Source: Actinomyces sp.
Lineage (GTDB): Bacteria; Actinomycetota; Actinomycetes; Actinomycetales; Actinomycetaceae
Direction of reading: 5' to 3'
Assembly: GCF_030530635.1 (NCBI RefSeq)
Contig: NZ_JAUMUL010000012.1
Location: forward strand, 1-59,700
Length of the DNA stretch: 59,700 nt
The notes below the pieces were generated by a model that worked only from the letters and a program-made list of their open reading frames with translations, made no database searches and had not been told where the DNA came from. Both the position numbers and the translations under genes were made by a program. This document shows, in pieces, positions 34,775 to 43,933 of this stretch (its first letter is position 1; the number at the start of each line of letters is the position of its first letter).

Positions 34775-35423
34775 GCACCGGTTGGACTAGTAACCATACG
34801 AACCACAGGGTCAGGGCGAACAGCGGCAGGCCGAGCAGCAGTCGGGCGAGGCCGAGGGCACCAACGGCCGCTTCGCCGGCGAGGAACAGTGGCACTTCCA
34901 CTGCCAGGCGCAGGGCGAACATGGCGGCCAGGACCCCGGTGCCCAGCGCGTAGCGGTGCCGCGCATCCGGGTGGTCGGCGTACTCGTCACCGGAGGCCGC
35001 GTGCCAGATCCGCAGCAGTAGTCCGATCAGGGGCCGACGTACCAACAACGAGCCGCCGGTGGCCGCCAGCCAGACGGCGTTGATCACAAGCCCGGTGGCA
35101 TAGAAGTTGGTGGCGCTGCCCGAGCGCCAGGCCCACAGGGCGCTGATGACGGCCAGCGCCGCGCCGCCGAGCACCTGGGTCAGCGGCTGGCGGACGCTCA
35201 GCCGCGCCACCAGGGCGAGGGCGCTGACCGCCAAGGAGGCCAGCAGGGCGGGAATTAGAGCGTCGGCACGTACGGCGAGTACACAGACGAATACGAGCGT
35301 GGGGGCGGCGGATTCTAGAATGCCCCGCCAACCGCCGACGGCGGCTGCGGCGTCGAAACGTTCGGCGTCCAGGGCACCGAGTCCACCCCTAGGCATCGAC
35401 GCGGCATCGGGCTGGTCATTCAT
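34740..35423 (-). CDS. DUF3159 family membrane protein
   Basis: A 227-residue integral membrane protein with about six hydrophobic helices from residue 35 onward (APTLVFVCVLAVRADALIP, ALLASLAVSALALVARL and others). It is recognised as the actinobacterial DUF3159 family by composition and conserved synteny with the RCK pair (Rv2693c in Mycobacterium). Function unknown; a role tied to K+ or membrane homeostasis is only suggested by neighbours. ATG overlaps the OB-fold gene stop (ATGA). Confidence 0.8.
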   Translation of the reverse strand: MNDQPDAASMPRGGLGALDAERFDAAAAVGGWRGILESAAPTLVFVCVLAVRADALIPALLASLAVSALALVARLSVRQPLTQVLGGAALAVISALWAWRSGSATNFYATGLVINAVWLAATGGSLLVRRPLIGLLLRIWHAASGDEYADHPDARHRYALGTGVLAAMFALRLAVEVPLFLAGEAAVGALGLARLLLGLPLFALTLWFVWLLVQPVLRSASALSAQR

Positions 35424-35707
35424 GCTTCCTCCCCGAGGATCTCGTACAGGGGGTTGTAAATGCAGGGGCGGACGCGTTCGGCCACGACCGTGCCCTCGGC
35501 ACGCAGACGGATGCCCGGCGTGATGCCGGCGATGGCGCGCCGACCGATCCAGACCAGGTCCACCGAGCCCGTGCCGTCATCGAGTCGCCCCACCAGCACC
35601 GGTTTGACGGCCGCGGGCCGGTAGGTGACCGCACTCAGCACACCAGACACACGGGAGTGGCTGCGCGGCGTCAGATCCTTGATCGGGGTGACGCCGTGCG
35701 AACTCAT
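35420..35707 (-). CDS. Small OB-fold nucleic-acid-binding protein
   Basis: A 95-residue protein forming a single OB fold: VSGVLSAVTYRP, VLVGRLDDGTGSVDLVWIGRR, GIRLRAEGTVV. It resembles the tRNA-anticodon/RecG wedge type of OB domain. It is syntenic with Rv2694c. Function unknown. It overlaps the genes on both sides by 4 nt, so translation of DUF3710, this gene and DUF3159 is coupled. Confidence 0.8.
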   Translation of the reverse strand: MSSHGVTPIKDLTPRSHSRVSGVLSAVTYRPAAVKPVLVGRLDDGTGSVDLVWIGRRAIAGITPGIRLRAEGTVVAERVRPCIYNPLYEILGEEA

Positions 35708-36396
35708 CGCACCTCGGCGATGGTGGGCCCGGGCTGCAGGGGATCCAGGCCGGGCAGGTCCTCAGCGGCGGGGGCGGCGGCCGCACCGGGGGCGTGCAGC
35801 GGCAGGATTTCGCGCGGAGGACGGGCCACCGAGTCGCGCACGACTACGGTGTCGGCGAATACCTCTCGCAGGGGCCGGGCGGCGTCGGCGTCCGTGGCCG
35901 CGCGCCCCTGGAGTACGCCGCGAAGGAACCAGCGCGGCCCGTCAACGCCGATGAAGCGAGCGGCCACGGTCGCACCGCGTCCATCCGGGGTGCGCACCGG
36001 CACCTGGGCGAGGATCTCGGGGCCGTAGTCCCCGCCGATGATCTCGTAGGTGGCCCTGGCACGGGTCAGTTCGGCAGTGATGTCGGAGCGCAGCTCCTCC
36101 CAGATGCCGGCGGTCCGGGGGGCGGCGAAGGCCCGCAGTTCGAGGGTGGAGCCGCCCAGAATGAGGACGGCGGCCGACGCCTCGGCGTCCCGACCGGCTC
36201 GTTCCATGCGGATCTGCATGCCGTCGACGGCCGGGACCCGCAGGGCACCGAGATCGATACGGCCGGCGGGCGCGGTGGCGGCGGGCACGGCGTCCACGTC
36301 CCAGGGGCCGGTGCCGGCCGCCTCCGGCTCAGGCTCCTTCGAGTCGGCGGCATCGGCTCCGGCATCGTCATGACTTCGGCGGGAGAAAATGCCCAT
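35704..36396 (-). CDS. DUF3710 family protein
   Basis: A 230-residue soluble protein of the actinobacterial DUF3710 family. An acidic N-terminal extension (to about residue 40) precedes the conserved core with RIDLGALRVPAVDGMQIRME, LELRAFAAPRTAGIWEELR, GPRWFLRGVLQGRA and REILPLHAP. In other actinobacteria it directly follows dut; here dut is absent and DUF4193 precedes it by 15 nt. Function unknown. Confidence 0.85.
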   Translation of the reverse strand: MGIFSRRSHDDAGADAADSKEPEPEAAGTGPWDVDAVPAATAPAGRIDLGALRVPAVDGMQIRMERAGRDAEASAAVLILGGSTLELRAFAAPRTAGIWEELRSDITAELTRARATYEIIGGDYGPEILAQVPVRTPDGRGATVAARFIGVDGPRWFLRGVLQGRAATDADAARPLREVFADTVVVRDSVARPPREILPLHAPGAAAAPAAEDLPGLDPLQPGPTIAEVR

Positions 36397-36411
36397 GTAT
36401 CTGTCCTCCCG

Positions 36412-36717
36412 TCAGCCGGCGCAGTCCGTGCACACCGGCAGGCCGGTGGTGTCGTCGACGTAGGCGAGGGAGCCCCGGTGGTGAACCAGGAAGCACTCCG
36501 AGCAGGTGAACTCGTCCTCCAATTGCGGCACGACGTGCACGCTCAACTCCTCCCGGGACAGGTCCGCCCCGGGGAGTTCGAAGCCCTCGGCGACTTCGTT
36601 CTCATCCTCCTCAATCGCCTCCGATGACTGGTCCTTCTGGCGAGCGGTGAGCTCCTCAATGGAGTCGGCTTCGGGCTCGTCGTCATTCTTGCGCGGGGCG
36701 TCGTAGTCGGTTGCCAT
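36412..36717 (-). CDS. DUF4193 family zinc-ribbon-like protein
   Basis: A 101-residue acidic protein of the DUF4193 family (Rv2699c-like). The N-terminal two thirds are Glu/Asp-rich, and the C-terminus has paired cysteines CSEC and CTDC, which probably bind zinc. It is widely conserved in actinobacteria with no known function; a link to transcription has been suggested for relatives, but nothing in this sequence proves it. It leads the four-gene run DUF4193-DUF3710-OB-DUF3159. Confidence 0.88.
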   Translation of the reverse strand: MATDYDAPRKNDDEPEADSIEELTARQKDQSSEAIEEDENEVAEGFELPGADLSREELSVHVVPQLEDEFTCSECFLVHHRGSLAYVDDTTGLPVCTDCAG

Positions 36718-37042
36718 GGCCTCGTCACTTTCTGTCGTGGACGGCTCTCGTTGGGGCTCTCGGGCAGCGGCGGACGCTGCCGGGAACGGTTACGTCCCCA
36801 TCGGTGAACGATCGGTAACGCGTACCGCCCCGCTGAGCTAGGGCACGCGCACCATAGCACCACACGGCGACGGCGGGAACCGGCTGACCAGGCCTTATGC
36901 AGCGGCTGTGGGCGAACAGGTAACGGCTGCTGCGTGGCACGCGGCCCCGCCTACCGGACACGGGGCGGTTGAGATGGCACGCTGAGCCTTGTGCGGCCCG
37001 CCCTTCTAGGGCCGCGGGGGTACTGTAAGGAGGCCCACGTCA
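36718..37042. promoter_or_regulatory. Divergent intergenic region of DUF4193 and sepH
   Basis: 325 nt without a gene. It contains a perfect 7-bp inverted repeat GCGGCCC/GGGCCGC (36993-36999 and 37009-37015, 9-nt loop) about 30 nt before sepH, followed by a strong TAAGGAGG ribosome-binding site. On the minus strand a TATGGT element is the best -10 candidate for DUF4193, with a poor -35. No other structure is seen. Confidence 0.4.
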
Positions 37043-38113
37043 ATGATCGAACTCGAGCTGCTGGGCGCCAACGGCGACACCATTGTCATGACCGACTCAC
37101 GCGGTGAGCGCTACAGCATCGTCGTCGACGACGCGCTGCGGGCCTCCGTGAGACGTGCACGTCCCGCGGCCCTCGCCCCTACTCCGCCTCCGCCCGCCCC
37201 CGGCCAGACCGTCCGTCCCCGGGAGTTGCAGGCACTCATGCGGGCGGGCGCCAGCGCCGAAGAGGTCGCCTCCGCCACCGGCCTGGACGTGGAGCATGTG
37301 CGCCGTTTCGAGGGGCCGGTCATCGCCGAACGCCTGTGGGCCGTGCAGCAGGCTCAGGCCTGCCGGATCGGCTGGGAGAAGGACTCCCCCGTGCTGGGCG
37401 AGTTGGCGATGGACAGGCTGGCCACGCGCGGCGTCGAGCCCGACAGCCTCGAATGGGATGCGCTACGTGAGGGGCGCGATCCCTGGCAGATCGTCCTTAC
37501 CTTCGTGCAGGGCGCTCAGGCCAAGCGTGCACACTGGGAACTGGATCTCACGGCCCGCTCGGTCTCCGCCCTGGATGACGAGGCCCGCTGGCTGACGGAG
37601 GCGGGAGGCGCGCGCCGCCCCACCGTTTTCGATCAGGACTCCGCCGCCCCCGGCGCGGCCTCCTCCGCCTCGCCGGCCTCGGCGCGCACACCAGCCCCGG
37701 CAGTTGAGTCCCCGACCACACCGGCGTCCGCGGTCGACTCCACCGACGCCCTGCTGGCGGACCTGGCCTCCAACCGCGGTCGGCGGATCGAGGCGCTCGC
37801 CCCCGCCGAGGAGGACTCCGCGTCGGAGCCCGGCGGCAACGCTCAGGCGAACACTCCCGCACAGGGCCAGGCACAGGTGGTGTCCATGTCCGAACGTCGC
37901 CGCGCGCACACCGGCAATCACCCGGCCGGCAGCAGGCTGCGCGCAACTCCCACACCCGCTCGGGAGCAGGACGGCGGGACCGACGGCGACGCCTCCGCCA
38001 CTCAGGAGGCGCTTCCGGAGATGCCCGCGGCGCCAGCGCCCAAGCCCAAGCGTCGCGCCCGCCGCTCCGTGCCCTCCTGGGATGAGATCGTCTTCGGCGC
38101 AAAACCGGAATAG
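37043..38113 (+). CDS. sepH: Septation protein SepH (DUF3071)
   Basis: A 356-residue cell-division regulator that in Streptomyces and Mycobacterium binds FtsZ and promotes its assembly. The conserved N-terminal domain (residues 1 to about 175) starts MIELELLGANGDTIVM. It includes a helix-turn-helix-like segment, LMRAGASAEEVASATGLDVEHVRRFEGPV, and RDPWQIVLTFVQGAQAKRAHWE. The remainder is a disordered Ala/Pro-rich linker ending in a short basic tail, RRARRSVPSWDEIVFG, typical of the family's C-terminus. TAAGGAGG 9 nt upstream fixes the start. Confidence 0.93.
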   Translation: MIELELLGANGDTIVMTDSRGERYSIVVDDALRASVRRARPAALAPTPPPPAPGQTVRPRELQALMRAGASAEEVASATGLDVEHVRRFEGPVIAERLWAVQQAQACRIGWEKDSPVLGELAMDRLATRGVEPDSLEWDALREGRDPWQIVLTFVQGAQAKRAHWELDLTARSVSALDDEARWLTEAGGARRPTVFDQDSAAPGAASSASPASARTPAPAVESPTTPASAVDSTDALLADLASNRGRRIEALAPAEEDSASEPGGNAQANTPAQGQAQVVSMSERRRAHTGNHPAGSRLRATPTPAREQDGGTDGDASATQEALPEMPAAPAPKPKRRARRSVPSWDEIVFGAKPE

Positions 38114-38127
38114 ACCCCCACCACGCC

Positions 38128-38148
38128 GCCCCGGCGCGCGGACGGGGC
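38128..38148. terminator. GC-rich hairpin between convergent sepH and phosphatase genes
   Basis: GCCCCG/CGGGGC forms a 6-bp stem with a 9-nt loop in the 37-nt gap between two converging stops. There is no T tract, so intrinsic termination would be weak; position is the main argument. Confidence 0.3.
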
Positions 38149-38150
38149 CG

Positions 38151-39392
38151 TCAGGCCCGGGCCAGCAGCAGCGGCACCGCCATTTCGGCGTTAGTCAGCG
38201 AGCCGTGCACACCCGGCATGGCGATCGCGCTCTCGGAGTGGACGCGCGGATCGACCACCACCCAGTTGCCGGCCATGGCCACCAGCACATCCCCCAGGAC
38301 GCTTTCGGTACGCTCCCCCACCGGCCCGAGCAATACGGCCGCCTCCTTGGCGGTGCCCACCCACGCGGCCCGCTCCCCCAACACCTTCCGCCACCGGTCG
38401 GCGACCACCGCGGCCACTTCCGGGTCCGAATGCGGCACGTACAGCTGGCTGAAGCGCGGCTCCCCGGCAACAGCGACGATATCGCGGGACAGCTCGGGGC
38501 TGTCAGTCAGATCGAGGCGATGAGCGGAGTCGGTGTCGACCATGCCGTGGTCGGCGGTGAGCAGCACTCGAGTACCGGCGGGAACCTCACGCAGCAGCTC
38601 CGCCATAGTGTGGTCCAGGCGTTCGAGTTGACGCAGCCAGGGCTCCGAGCGCCATCCGTGGCGGTGACCGGCGTGGTCGAGCTCGCCGACGTACAGGTAT
38701 ACCAGTGGCACCCCGCGCCGCAGGGCGTCGGCGGCGAGCGCGGGCCGGTCCTCCATCCGGTCGGCGCCCAGGTGGGGGGCGCCCCGCAGTGCCGCCTCGG
38801 TCAGCCCTGATCCCGCGAAGCGCCCCGGACCAATGGTCACGGCCAGGGGCGCCGAAGCGGTCGCCCGCGCCCGTGGGATCAGCCGTTCAAAAACGGTGGG
38901 CACCTCCTGCCAGCGACGCGGGTCGGGGGCGTCGCCCTCCCAGGTGATCAGGCTCAGGTTGTTCTTCCCGCAGGGAACCGCGCCGGCGGGAAGGCTTCGG
39001 GACAACCCGGGATTGAGCACGCTGTATCCGACCATACCGGTGGCGCCGGGCAGGGCGCCGGTGCCCAGCGTGGTCAGGGCGGCTGCGGTGGTGGAGGGGG
39101 CGCAGGTGCGGGCGGCGCCTGCGCTCGGGGAGGATTCGGCGTCGGCCATCCAGGTGCGCAGGGTGGGGGCGTGCCCGCGGCGCTCCTGGAGCAGCTCCAG
39201 CCCGAGCCCGTCGACGAGGACGACGACGATCCCGGAGTCGTCCGCGGCGCCGTCGGGCCCGAGTAGTCCCCAGGCGGTGGCCGCCCGCCGCGCCTCGGCG
39301 GCGGTGATCGCCCCGGGAGGACCCGCCCGCAGCGTCAGCCCGGCACCGGCGGCGGCCGCCGCCAAGACCTGCCGCAGGTGCGGGACGCTCAT
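38151..39392 (-). CDS. Alkaline phosphatase superfamily protein (nucleotide pyrophosphatase/phosphodiesterase type)
   Basis: A 413-residue enzyme. Metal-binding VVVLVDGLGLELL and the nucleophile region CAPSTTAAALTTLGTGALPG are near the N-terminus. YVGELDHAGHRHG and LLTADHGMVD supply the second metal set, and HGSLTNAEMAVPLLLA closes the domain. This is the NPP-like family that hydrolyses phosphodiesters; the substrate is unknown. No signal peptide is evident, so a cytoplasmic site is likely. Its ATG overlaps the DUF5998 stop (ATGA). Confidence 0.87.
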   Translation of the reverse strand: MSVPHLRQVLAAAAAGAGLTLRAGPPGAITAAEARRAATAWGLLGPDGAADDSGIVVVLVDGLGLELLQERRGHAPTLRTWMADAESSPSAGAARTCAPSTTAAALTTLGTGALPGATGMVGYSVLNPGLSRSLPAGAVPCGKNNLSLITWEGDAPDPRRWQEVPTVFERLIPRARATASAPLAVTIGPGRFAGSGLTEAALRGAPHLGADRMEDRPALAADALRRGVPLVYLYVGELDHAGHRHGWRSEPWLRQLERLDHTMAELLREVPAGTRVLLTADHGMVDTDSAHRLDLTDSPELSRDIVAVAGEPRFSQLYVPHSDPEVAAVVADRWRKVLGERAAWVGTAKEAAVLLGPVGERTESVLGDVLVAMAGNWVVVDPRVHSESAIAMPGVHGSLTNAEMAVPLLLARA

Positions 39393-39991
39393 GCTTCAGC
39401 CGCGGCCCGGGCGGTGGCGGCGGACAGGACGCGGGCGAAGCGCTCGGCACGGGCGAGCGCCTCATCGCCCTCGACTCCGGCGGCCACTCGCACCACGATG
39501 TCGTCGGGGACCAATACGCCGGTCAGACCGTGGTCGGCCTGGCAGTCGGGGTCGGTGCAGCCTGCGGGTTCGAGGTCTATACGACGCACAGAACCCCAGG
39601 ACAGGGCGATGGTCATCTCCGTCAGGCGTCCGCCGTCGGCGGCCGGCTCGGATACGCCGCGCGTGAAGCCCACGGACTTGATACGCGAGATCGGCACGGC
39701 CTCACTGGTCGCCAACGCGCCGGGCAGGCCGTCCTCGCGGGGGGCGTCGTCCACATGCACGATGATCAGGCGGCTGGGGGTCAGGGCCAGCACCGTCAAG
39801 TGCCGGTGAACGGCGTCGTCGAACACCGTCTCGGCCTGAACCAGGTCGACCAGCACCTCCTCTCCGGCAACGGCGGCATCTAGTGTGCCGAGCACCAGTT
39901 CCGGGTAGTAGCCGGCACGGGTGACCTCGTCGGCCAGCGACGTCGGGGTGGGGGCGTCATCCCCCGGGCGAGCCTGCGCAGTCCACGTCAT
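39389..39991 (-). CDS. DUF5998 family protein
   Basis: A 200-residue protein starting MTWTAQARPGDDAPTP. The pattern YYPELVLGTLDAAVAGEEVLVDLVQAETVFDDAVHRHLTVLALTPSRLIIVHVDD and a later GCTDPDCQADHG Cys/His patch match the actinobacterial DUF5998 family found beside sepH and parC. Function unknown. The frame stays open upstream over the parC gene, but that part is antisense. An in-frame ATG at 40003 (adding MICP) is the alternative start; neither has a good ribosome-binding site. Confidence 0.8.
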   Translation of the reverse strand: MTWTAQARPGDDAPTPTSLADEVTRAGYYPELVLGTLDAAVAGEEVLVDLVQAETVFDDAVHRHLTVLALTPSRLIIVHVDDAPREDGLPGALATSEAVPISRIKSVGFTRGVSEPAADGGRLTEMTIALSWGSVRRIDLEPAGCTDPDCQADHGLTGVLVPDDIVVRVAAGVEGDEALARAERFARVLSAATARAAAEA

Positions 39992-40072
39992 GGGGCAGAT
40001 CATGCCATCGTTCCCGTTAATCCCGGGTGTCGTTGCCCCGTCGGCGAAGCGGCGGTGAGCCACAATGCGACC

Positions 40073-42616
40073 ATGCCGAAGTCCGCCCCACCTACACCCC
40101 CGCCCGCCGACCATCTCATCGTGGAGCAGGATCTGCCCACGGAGATGCGCACCTCCTTCCTGGAGTACGCCTACTCGGTCATCTACGCGCGCGCCCTGCC
40201 GGACGCCCGGGACGGCCTGAAGCCGGTGCAGCGGCGCATCCTGTTCCAGATGGACCGGATGGGGCTGCGTCCGGATCGGCCGCATGTGAAGTCCTCCCGC
40301 GTCGTCGGCGACGTCATGGGGCGCTTGCACCCGCACGGGGACGTAGCCATCTACGAGGCCCTGGTACGGCTGGCGCAGCCCTTCACCATGCGGCTGCCGC
40401 TGGTGGACGGGCACGGCAACTTCGGCTCCCTGGACGACGGCCCGGCAGCACCCCGATACACTGAGGCCCGCCTGGCCGCCACCGCCCTGGCGCTCACGGC
40501 GGACATCGACGAGGACACGGTCGACTTCGCCCCCAACTACGACTACACCCTGACCGAGCCGGAGGTGCTGCCGGCGGCCTTCCCGAATCTGCTGGTCAAC
40601 GGCGCCTCCGGCATCGCCGTGGGCATGGCCACCAATATGCCTCCGCATAATCTCACCGAGGTGGTGACGGCGGCCCGGCATCTGCTCGCGCACCCAGACG
40701 CCACCCTGGAGGAGCTGATGGCCTTCGTTCCAGGACCGGACCTGCCTGCGGGCGGCATGATCGTGGGCCTGGACGGGATCCGGGAGGCCTACCGCACCGG
40801 CCGCGGCAAGTTCTCCACCCGTGCTACCGCTCGCATTGAGAACATCACCGCCCGCAAGAAGGGCATCGTGGTCACCGAGTTGCCCTACCTGGTGGGGCCG
40901 GAGAAGGTGATCTCCCGCATCAAGGAGACGGTGGCCTCCAAGAAGCTGCAGGGCATCACCGACGTCGCGGACCTGACGGACCGCAAGCACGGCACCCGGC
41001 TGGTGATCGGGGTGAAGAACGGCTACAACCCCGAGGCGGTGCTGGCACAGCTGTACCGGTATACGCCGCTGGAGGACTCCTTCGGCATCAACAACGTGTG
41101 CCTGGTGGACGGCCAGCCGCGCACCTTGGGACTGCGCGAGTTGCTGGACGTGTTCGTACGCCACCGCCTGACGGTGGTGGAGCGGCGCACCCGTTTCCGC
41201 CTGGGCAAGCGGCGCGAGCGCCGGCACCTGGTGGAAGGACTGCTGATCGCCATCCTGGATATCGACGAGGTCATTCAGGTGATCCGCTCCAGTGAGGATG
41301 CCGCCACGGCCCGGCGGCGGCTGATGCAGGTCTTCGACCTGTCCGAGCCGCAGGCGAACTACATCCTGGAGCTGCAGCTGCGGCGTCTGACGAAGTTCTC
41401 CGTGATCGAGTTGGAGAAGGAGCGCGACGAGCTGGCTGCCGAGATCGCCGAGTTGGAGGCGATCCTGAATGACGAGTCCCTGCTGCGGGCCACGGTCTCC
41501 CGTGAACTGGCGGCGGTGGCGGAGGAGTTCGGTACGCCGCGACGCACGGTGTTGTTGGAGGCGGCGGGCACGGGTACGGGGGCGCTGTCTGCAGGTGCCG
41601 GGGCTGCGTTAGGTGCCGGCGGGGGTGCCTCCCGGGCGATGCAGCAGGCGGCGGCGGTGAGTCTGCGGGCCGGCGCCGGGCAGGTGCCGCTGACGGTTCC
41701 GGACGACCCGTGCCGGGTGTTGCTTTCGGCCACCGGCCTGGTGGCCCGCGTGGGCGGGGCGGAGGCCGTGCCGCGCTCGGGCGGCCGGCAACGCCATGAC
41801 GCCCTCGTCTCTCAGGTGGCGACGACGGCCCGCGGCCACGTCGGAGCGATCACCGATGCGGGTCGGCTGGTGCGTCTGGAGGTGCTGTCCGCCCCGGAGG
41901 TGCCGCGTCTGGAGGGGGCGCCATCCCTGGCGGGCGGCCAGCCGGCGCAACTGCTGGCGGATATCGAGCCGGAGGAGCGGGTCGTCGGCCTGGTGCCGCT
42001 CGGCTCCCCCGGCGATGACTCCGCCACCCCCGTGGTGCTGGCCACCGCCGGGGGCGTGGTCAAACGCGTCAAGCCGGGCACTGAGCCGAAGAACGGTGAT
42101 GCCTGGGAGGTCATCTCGCTGGCCGACGGCGACCGGGTGGTCTTCGCCGGGGTGGCCGCCGACTCCGACATGCTGGTGCTGGTTACCTCCGACGCCCGCC
42201 TGCTGCGCTTCGAGGCGGCCAAGGTGCGTCCGCAGGGGCGTGGAGCCGGCGGCATGGCGGGAGTGGCCCTGCGTGAGGGCGCCCGCGTGGTGGCCGGGGC
42301 GGCGGTGCCCATCGATCTGCTGGCCGAGGCCGTGGTGGTGACGGTGGCCGACGGCGCTGGGGCACTGCCCGGCACCGGCTCCGGCAGCGTGAAGGTCACC
42401 CCGCTGGACCGTTACCCGGCCAAGGGCAGGGCGACCGGGGGCGTGCGCGCCCAGCGCTTCCTGCGCGGCGAGGACGAGCTGGTACTCGCCTGGGTGGGGG
42501 TCGGCCCGGCCCGTGCCGTGGGTGGCAGCGGTCAGCCGGTTGACCTGCCGGCCGCCGATGAGCGTCGGGATGCCTCGGGCACGCCCTTGGCGGCGCCCAT
42601 CGCCGGGATCGGCTGA
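40073..42616 (+). CDS. parC: DNA topoisomerase IV subunit A
   Basis: An 847-residue type IIA topoisomerase A subunit. It has ARALPDARDGLKPVQRRIL (winged-helix domain), HPHGDVAIYEALVRL (quinolone-resistance region) and the active-site Tyr129 in APRYTEARL. A coiled-coil tower and C-gate follow, and then a C-terminal beta-pinwheel beginning near residue 530 after a Gly/Ala-rich stretch. No canonical GyrA-box is seen, only a degenerate QGRGAGG, which supports ParC over GyrA. ParE is not in the window. A GTG at 40055, six codons upstream, is the alternative start; no clear ribosome-binding site distinguishes them. Confidence 0.88.
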   Translation: MPKSAPPTPPPADHLIVEQDLPTEMRTSFLEYAYSVIYARALPDARDGLKPVQRRILFQMDRMGLRPDRPHVKSSRVVGDVMGRLHPHGDVAIYEALVRLAQPFTMRLPLVDGHGNFGSLDDGPAAPRYTEARLAATALALTADIDEDTVDFAPNYDYTLTEPEVLPAAFPNLLVNGASGIAVGMATNMPPHNLTEVVTAARHLLAHPDATLEELMAFVPGPDLPAGGMIVGLDGIREAYRTGRGKFSTRATARIENITARKKGIVVTELPYLVGPEKVISRIKETVASKKLQGITDVADLTDRKHGTRLVIGVKNGYNPEAVLAQLYRYTPLEDSFGINNVCLVDGQPRTLGLRELLDVFVRHRLTVVERRTRFRLGKRRERRHLVEGLLIAILDIDEVIQVIRSSEDAATARRRLMQVFDLSEPQANYILELQLRRLTKFSVIELEKERDELAAEIAELEAILNDESLLRATVSRELAAVAEEFGTPRRTVLLEAAGTGTGALSAGAGAALGAGGGASRAMQQAAAVSLRAGAGQVPLTVPDDPCRVLLSATGLVARVGGAEAVPRSGGRQRHDALVSQVATTARGHVGAITDAGRLVRLEVLSAPEVPRLEGAPSLAGGQPAQLLADIEPEERVVGLVPLGSPGDDSATPVVLATAGGVVKRVKPGTEPKNGDAWEVISLADGDRVVFAGVAADSDMLVLVTSDARLLRFEAAKVRPQGRGAGGMAGVALREGARVVAGAAVPIDLLAEAVVVTVADGAGALPGTGSGSVKVTPLDRYPAKGRATGGVRAQRFLRGEDELVLAWVGVGPARAVGGSGQPVDLPAADERRDASGTPLAAPIAGIG

Positions 42617-42967
42617 GGCAGGCCGGGAAGGCGCGGACCTACTGCGGCCCGGGGCGGCGGCTCCGCACTGGACGACCATCGCCAGGCAGATGTCGAAGTG
42701 GTTGTTCGAGTGGCAGCCCCCAGGTCAGGCCCAGGTCGTGGCAGAGCTGGGCGACGCGGACCGAGCCCTCCAGCCGTAGACGGCCTCCGCCGAGCAGGGC
42801 CGCCACTGGCGGGTCCAGGTACTTGCCCAGCAGGTCCAGCATGGCCGCCCTGATGGCGGTCACGGCATGCACCGTGGTGCACAGGTCGAAGGTCTGCACG
42901 CCCGGCCGCCGACATCGCGGCCGGCGACCGGGTAGACCTCGAACTTCTCGATCTTGGGTGCAGTCAT
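42617..42967 (-). pseudogene. gudD: Glucarate dehydratase remnant
   Basis: A perfect start (GGAGGAG, 8 nt, ATG at 42967) leads into MTAPKIEKFEVYPVAGRD, the N-terminus of glucarate dehydratase. After about 24 residues the match jumps, in another frame, to a central piece (TFDLCTTVHAVTAIRAAMLDLLGKYLDPPVAALLG). It then jumps directly to VAQLCHDLGLTWG and, after a second frameshift, to CHSNNHFDICLAM and QCGAAAPG from the C-terminal barrel. The last ~65 residues are missing, replaced by the end of parC. At least two internal deletions and two frameshifts make it non-functional. Confidence 0.85.
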
Positions 42968-42997
42968 CTCGGTTTCTCCTCCCGGCGGGTGCCCGGT

Positions 42998-43891
42998 CTA
43001 TTCCGCCAAGTCCGCCAGGGCGGTGCCGGCCAGGCGCTCGTAGTAGGCCAGCAGGCTGGAGTGGTCGTCGCGCAGGTGGCCGTCGTTGGAGATGGCGGTC
43101 ATCATTTCACGCACGGCCGCGGCCAGGGGCAGGGCGGCGCCCACGGAGTGGGCGGTCTCCAGGGCGTTATTCAGGTCCTTGGTGTGCAGGTCGATTCGGA
43201 AGCCGGGGGCGAACTCGTCGGTCAGCATCTTCTCGGCCTTCTGCTCAAGCACCTTGGAGCCGGCCAGGCCGCCGCGGATGGCGTCGACGACGCCGCGCGG
43301 ATCCACTCCGGCCTGGTGCGCCAGCACCAGGGCCTCGGACAGGGCGGCGATGTTGACGGCGACGATGACCTGGTTGGCCAGCTTCGCGGTGTTGCCGGCG
43401 CCGAGCTCGCCGACCCGGGTCACCGAGGAGCCCATGACGCCCAGGACGTCCCGGTAGCGGTCGAACAGGTCCTGCGGGCCGCCGACCATGAAGGCCAGGG
43501 TGCCGTCGATGGCGCCGGGTTCCCCGCCGGAGACGGGGGCGTCGAGCATGCCCACGCCCTGTTCCTCCAGCAGGCCGCCGATCTGCTGGGAGACACCGGG
43601 GGCGATGGAACTCATGTCGATGAGGGTCAGGCCCGCGTGGGCGCCGGCGAGTAGGCCGCGCTCCCCCTCGACGACGGAGAGCACGTCGGGGCCTTTGGGC
43701 AACATGGTCAGCACGACGTCGGCCTGCTCGGCGACCTGCTGGGGCGAGTTGGCGGCCCTGGCGCCCTCGGCCACCAGGGCGGCGACCGCCTGGGGGCTGC
43801 GGTTGAAGACGACCAGCTCGTAGTCGGCGTGAACCAGGTTGATGGCCATGGGCTTGCCCATGATGCCGAGACCGATGAATCCGATGCGCAT
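42998..43891 (-). CDS. garR: 2-hydroxy-3-oxopropionate (tartronate semialdehyde) reductase
   Basis: A 297-residue beta-hydroxyacid dehydrogenase. The NAD(P) motif GFIGLGIMGKPMA is at residues 4-16, the substrate loop is DAPVSGGEPGAIDG, and the catalytic Lys lies in GAGNTAKLANQVIVAVN. In the glucarate/galactarate route GarR reduces tartronate semialdehyde to glycerate. The neighbours are a gudD remnant and a truncated gntP, which supports this assignment over other beta-hydroxyacid dehydrogenases. The gene itself looks complete. Confidence 0.87.
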   Translation of the reverse strand: MRIGFIGLGIMGKPMAINLVHADYELVVFNRSPQAVAALVAEGARAANSPQQVAEQADVVLTMLPKGPDVLSVVEGERGLLAGAHAGLTLIDMSSIAPGVSQQIGGLLEEQGVGMLDAPVSGGEPGAIDGTLAFMVGGPQDLFDRYRDVLGVMGSSVTRVGELGAGNTAKLANQVIVAVNIAALSEALVLAHQAGVDPRGVVDAIRGGLAGSKVLEQKAEKMLTDEFAPGFRIDLHTKDLNNALETAHSVGAALPLAAAVREMMTAISNDGHLRDDHSSLLAYYERLAGTALADLAE

Positions 43892-43933
43892 GATGATGCG
43901 GTGTCCTTTCTTGACGGTGATTGAGCGATTGGG

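Noticed and set aside
39992..41227. Upstream extension of the DUF5998 frame
   Set aside because: It runs antisense through parC; family homology begins at MTWTAQ.
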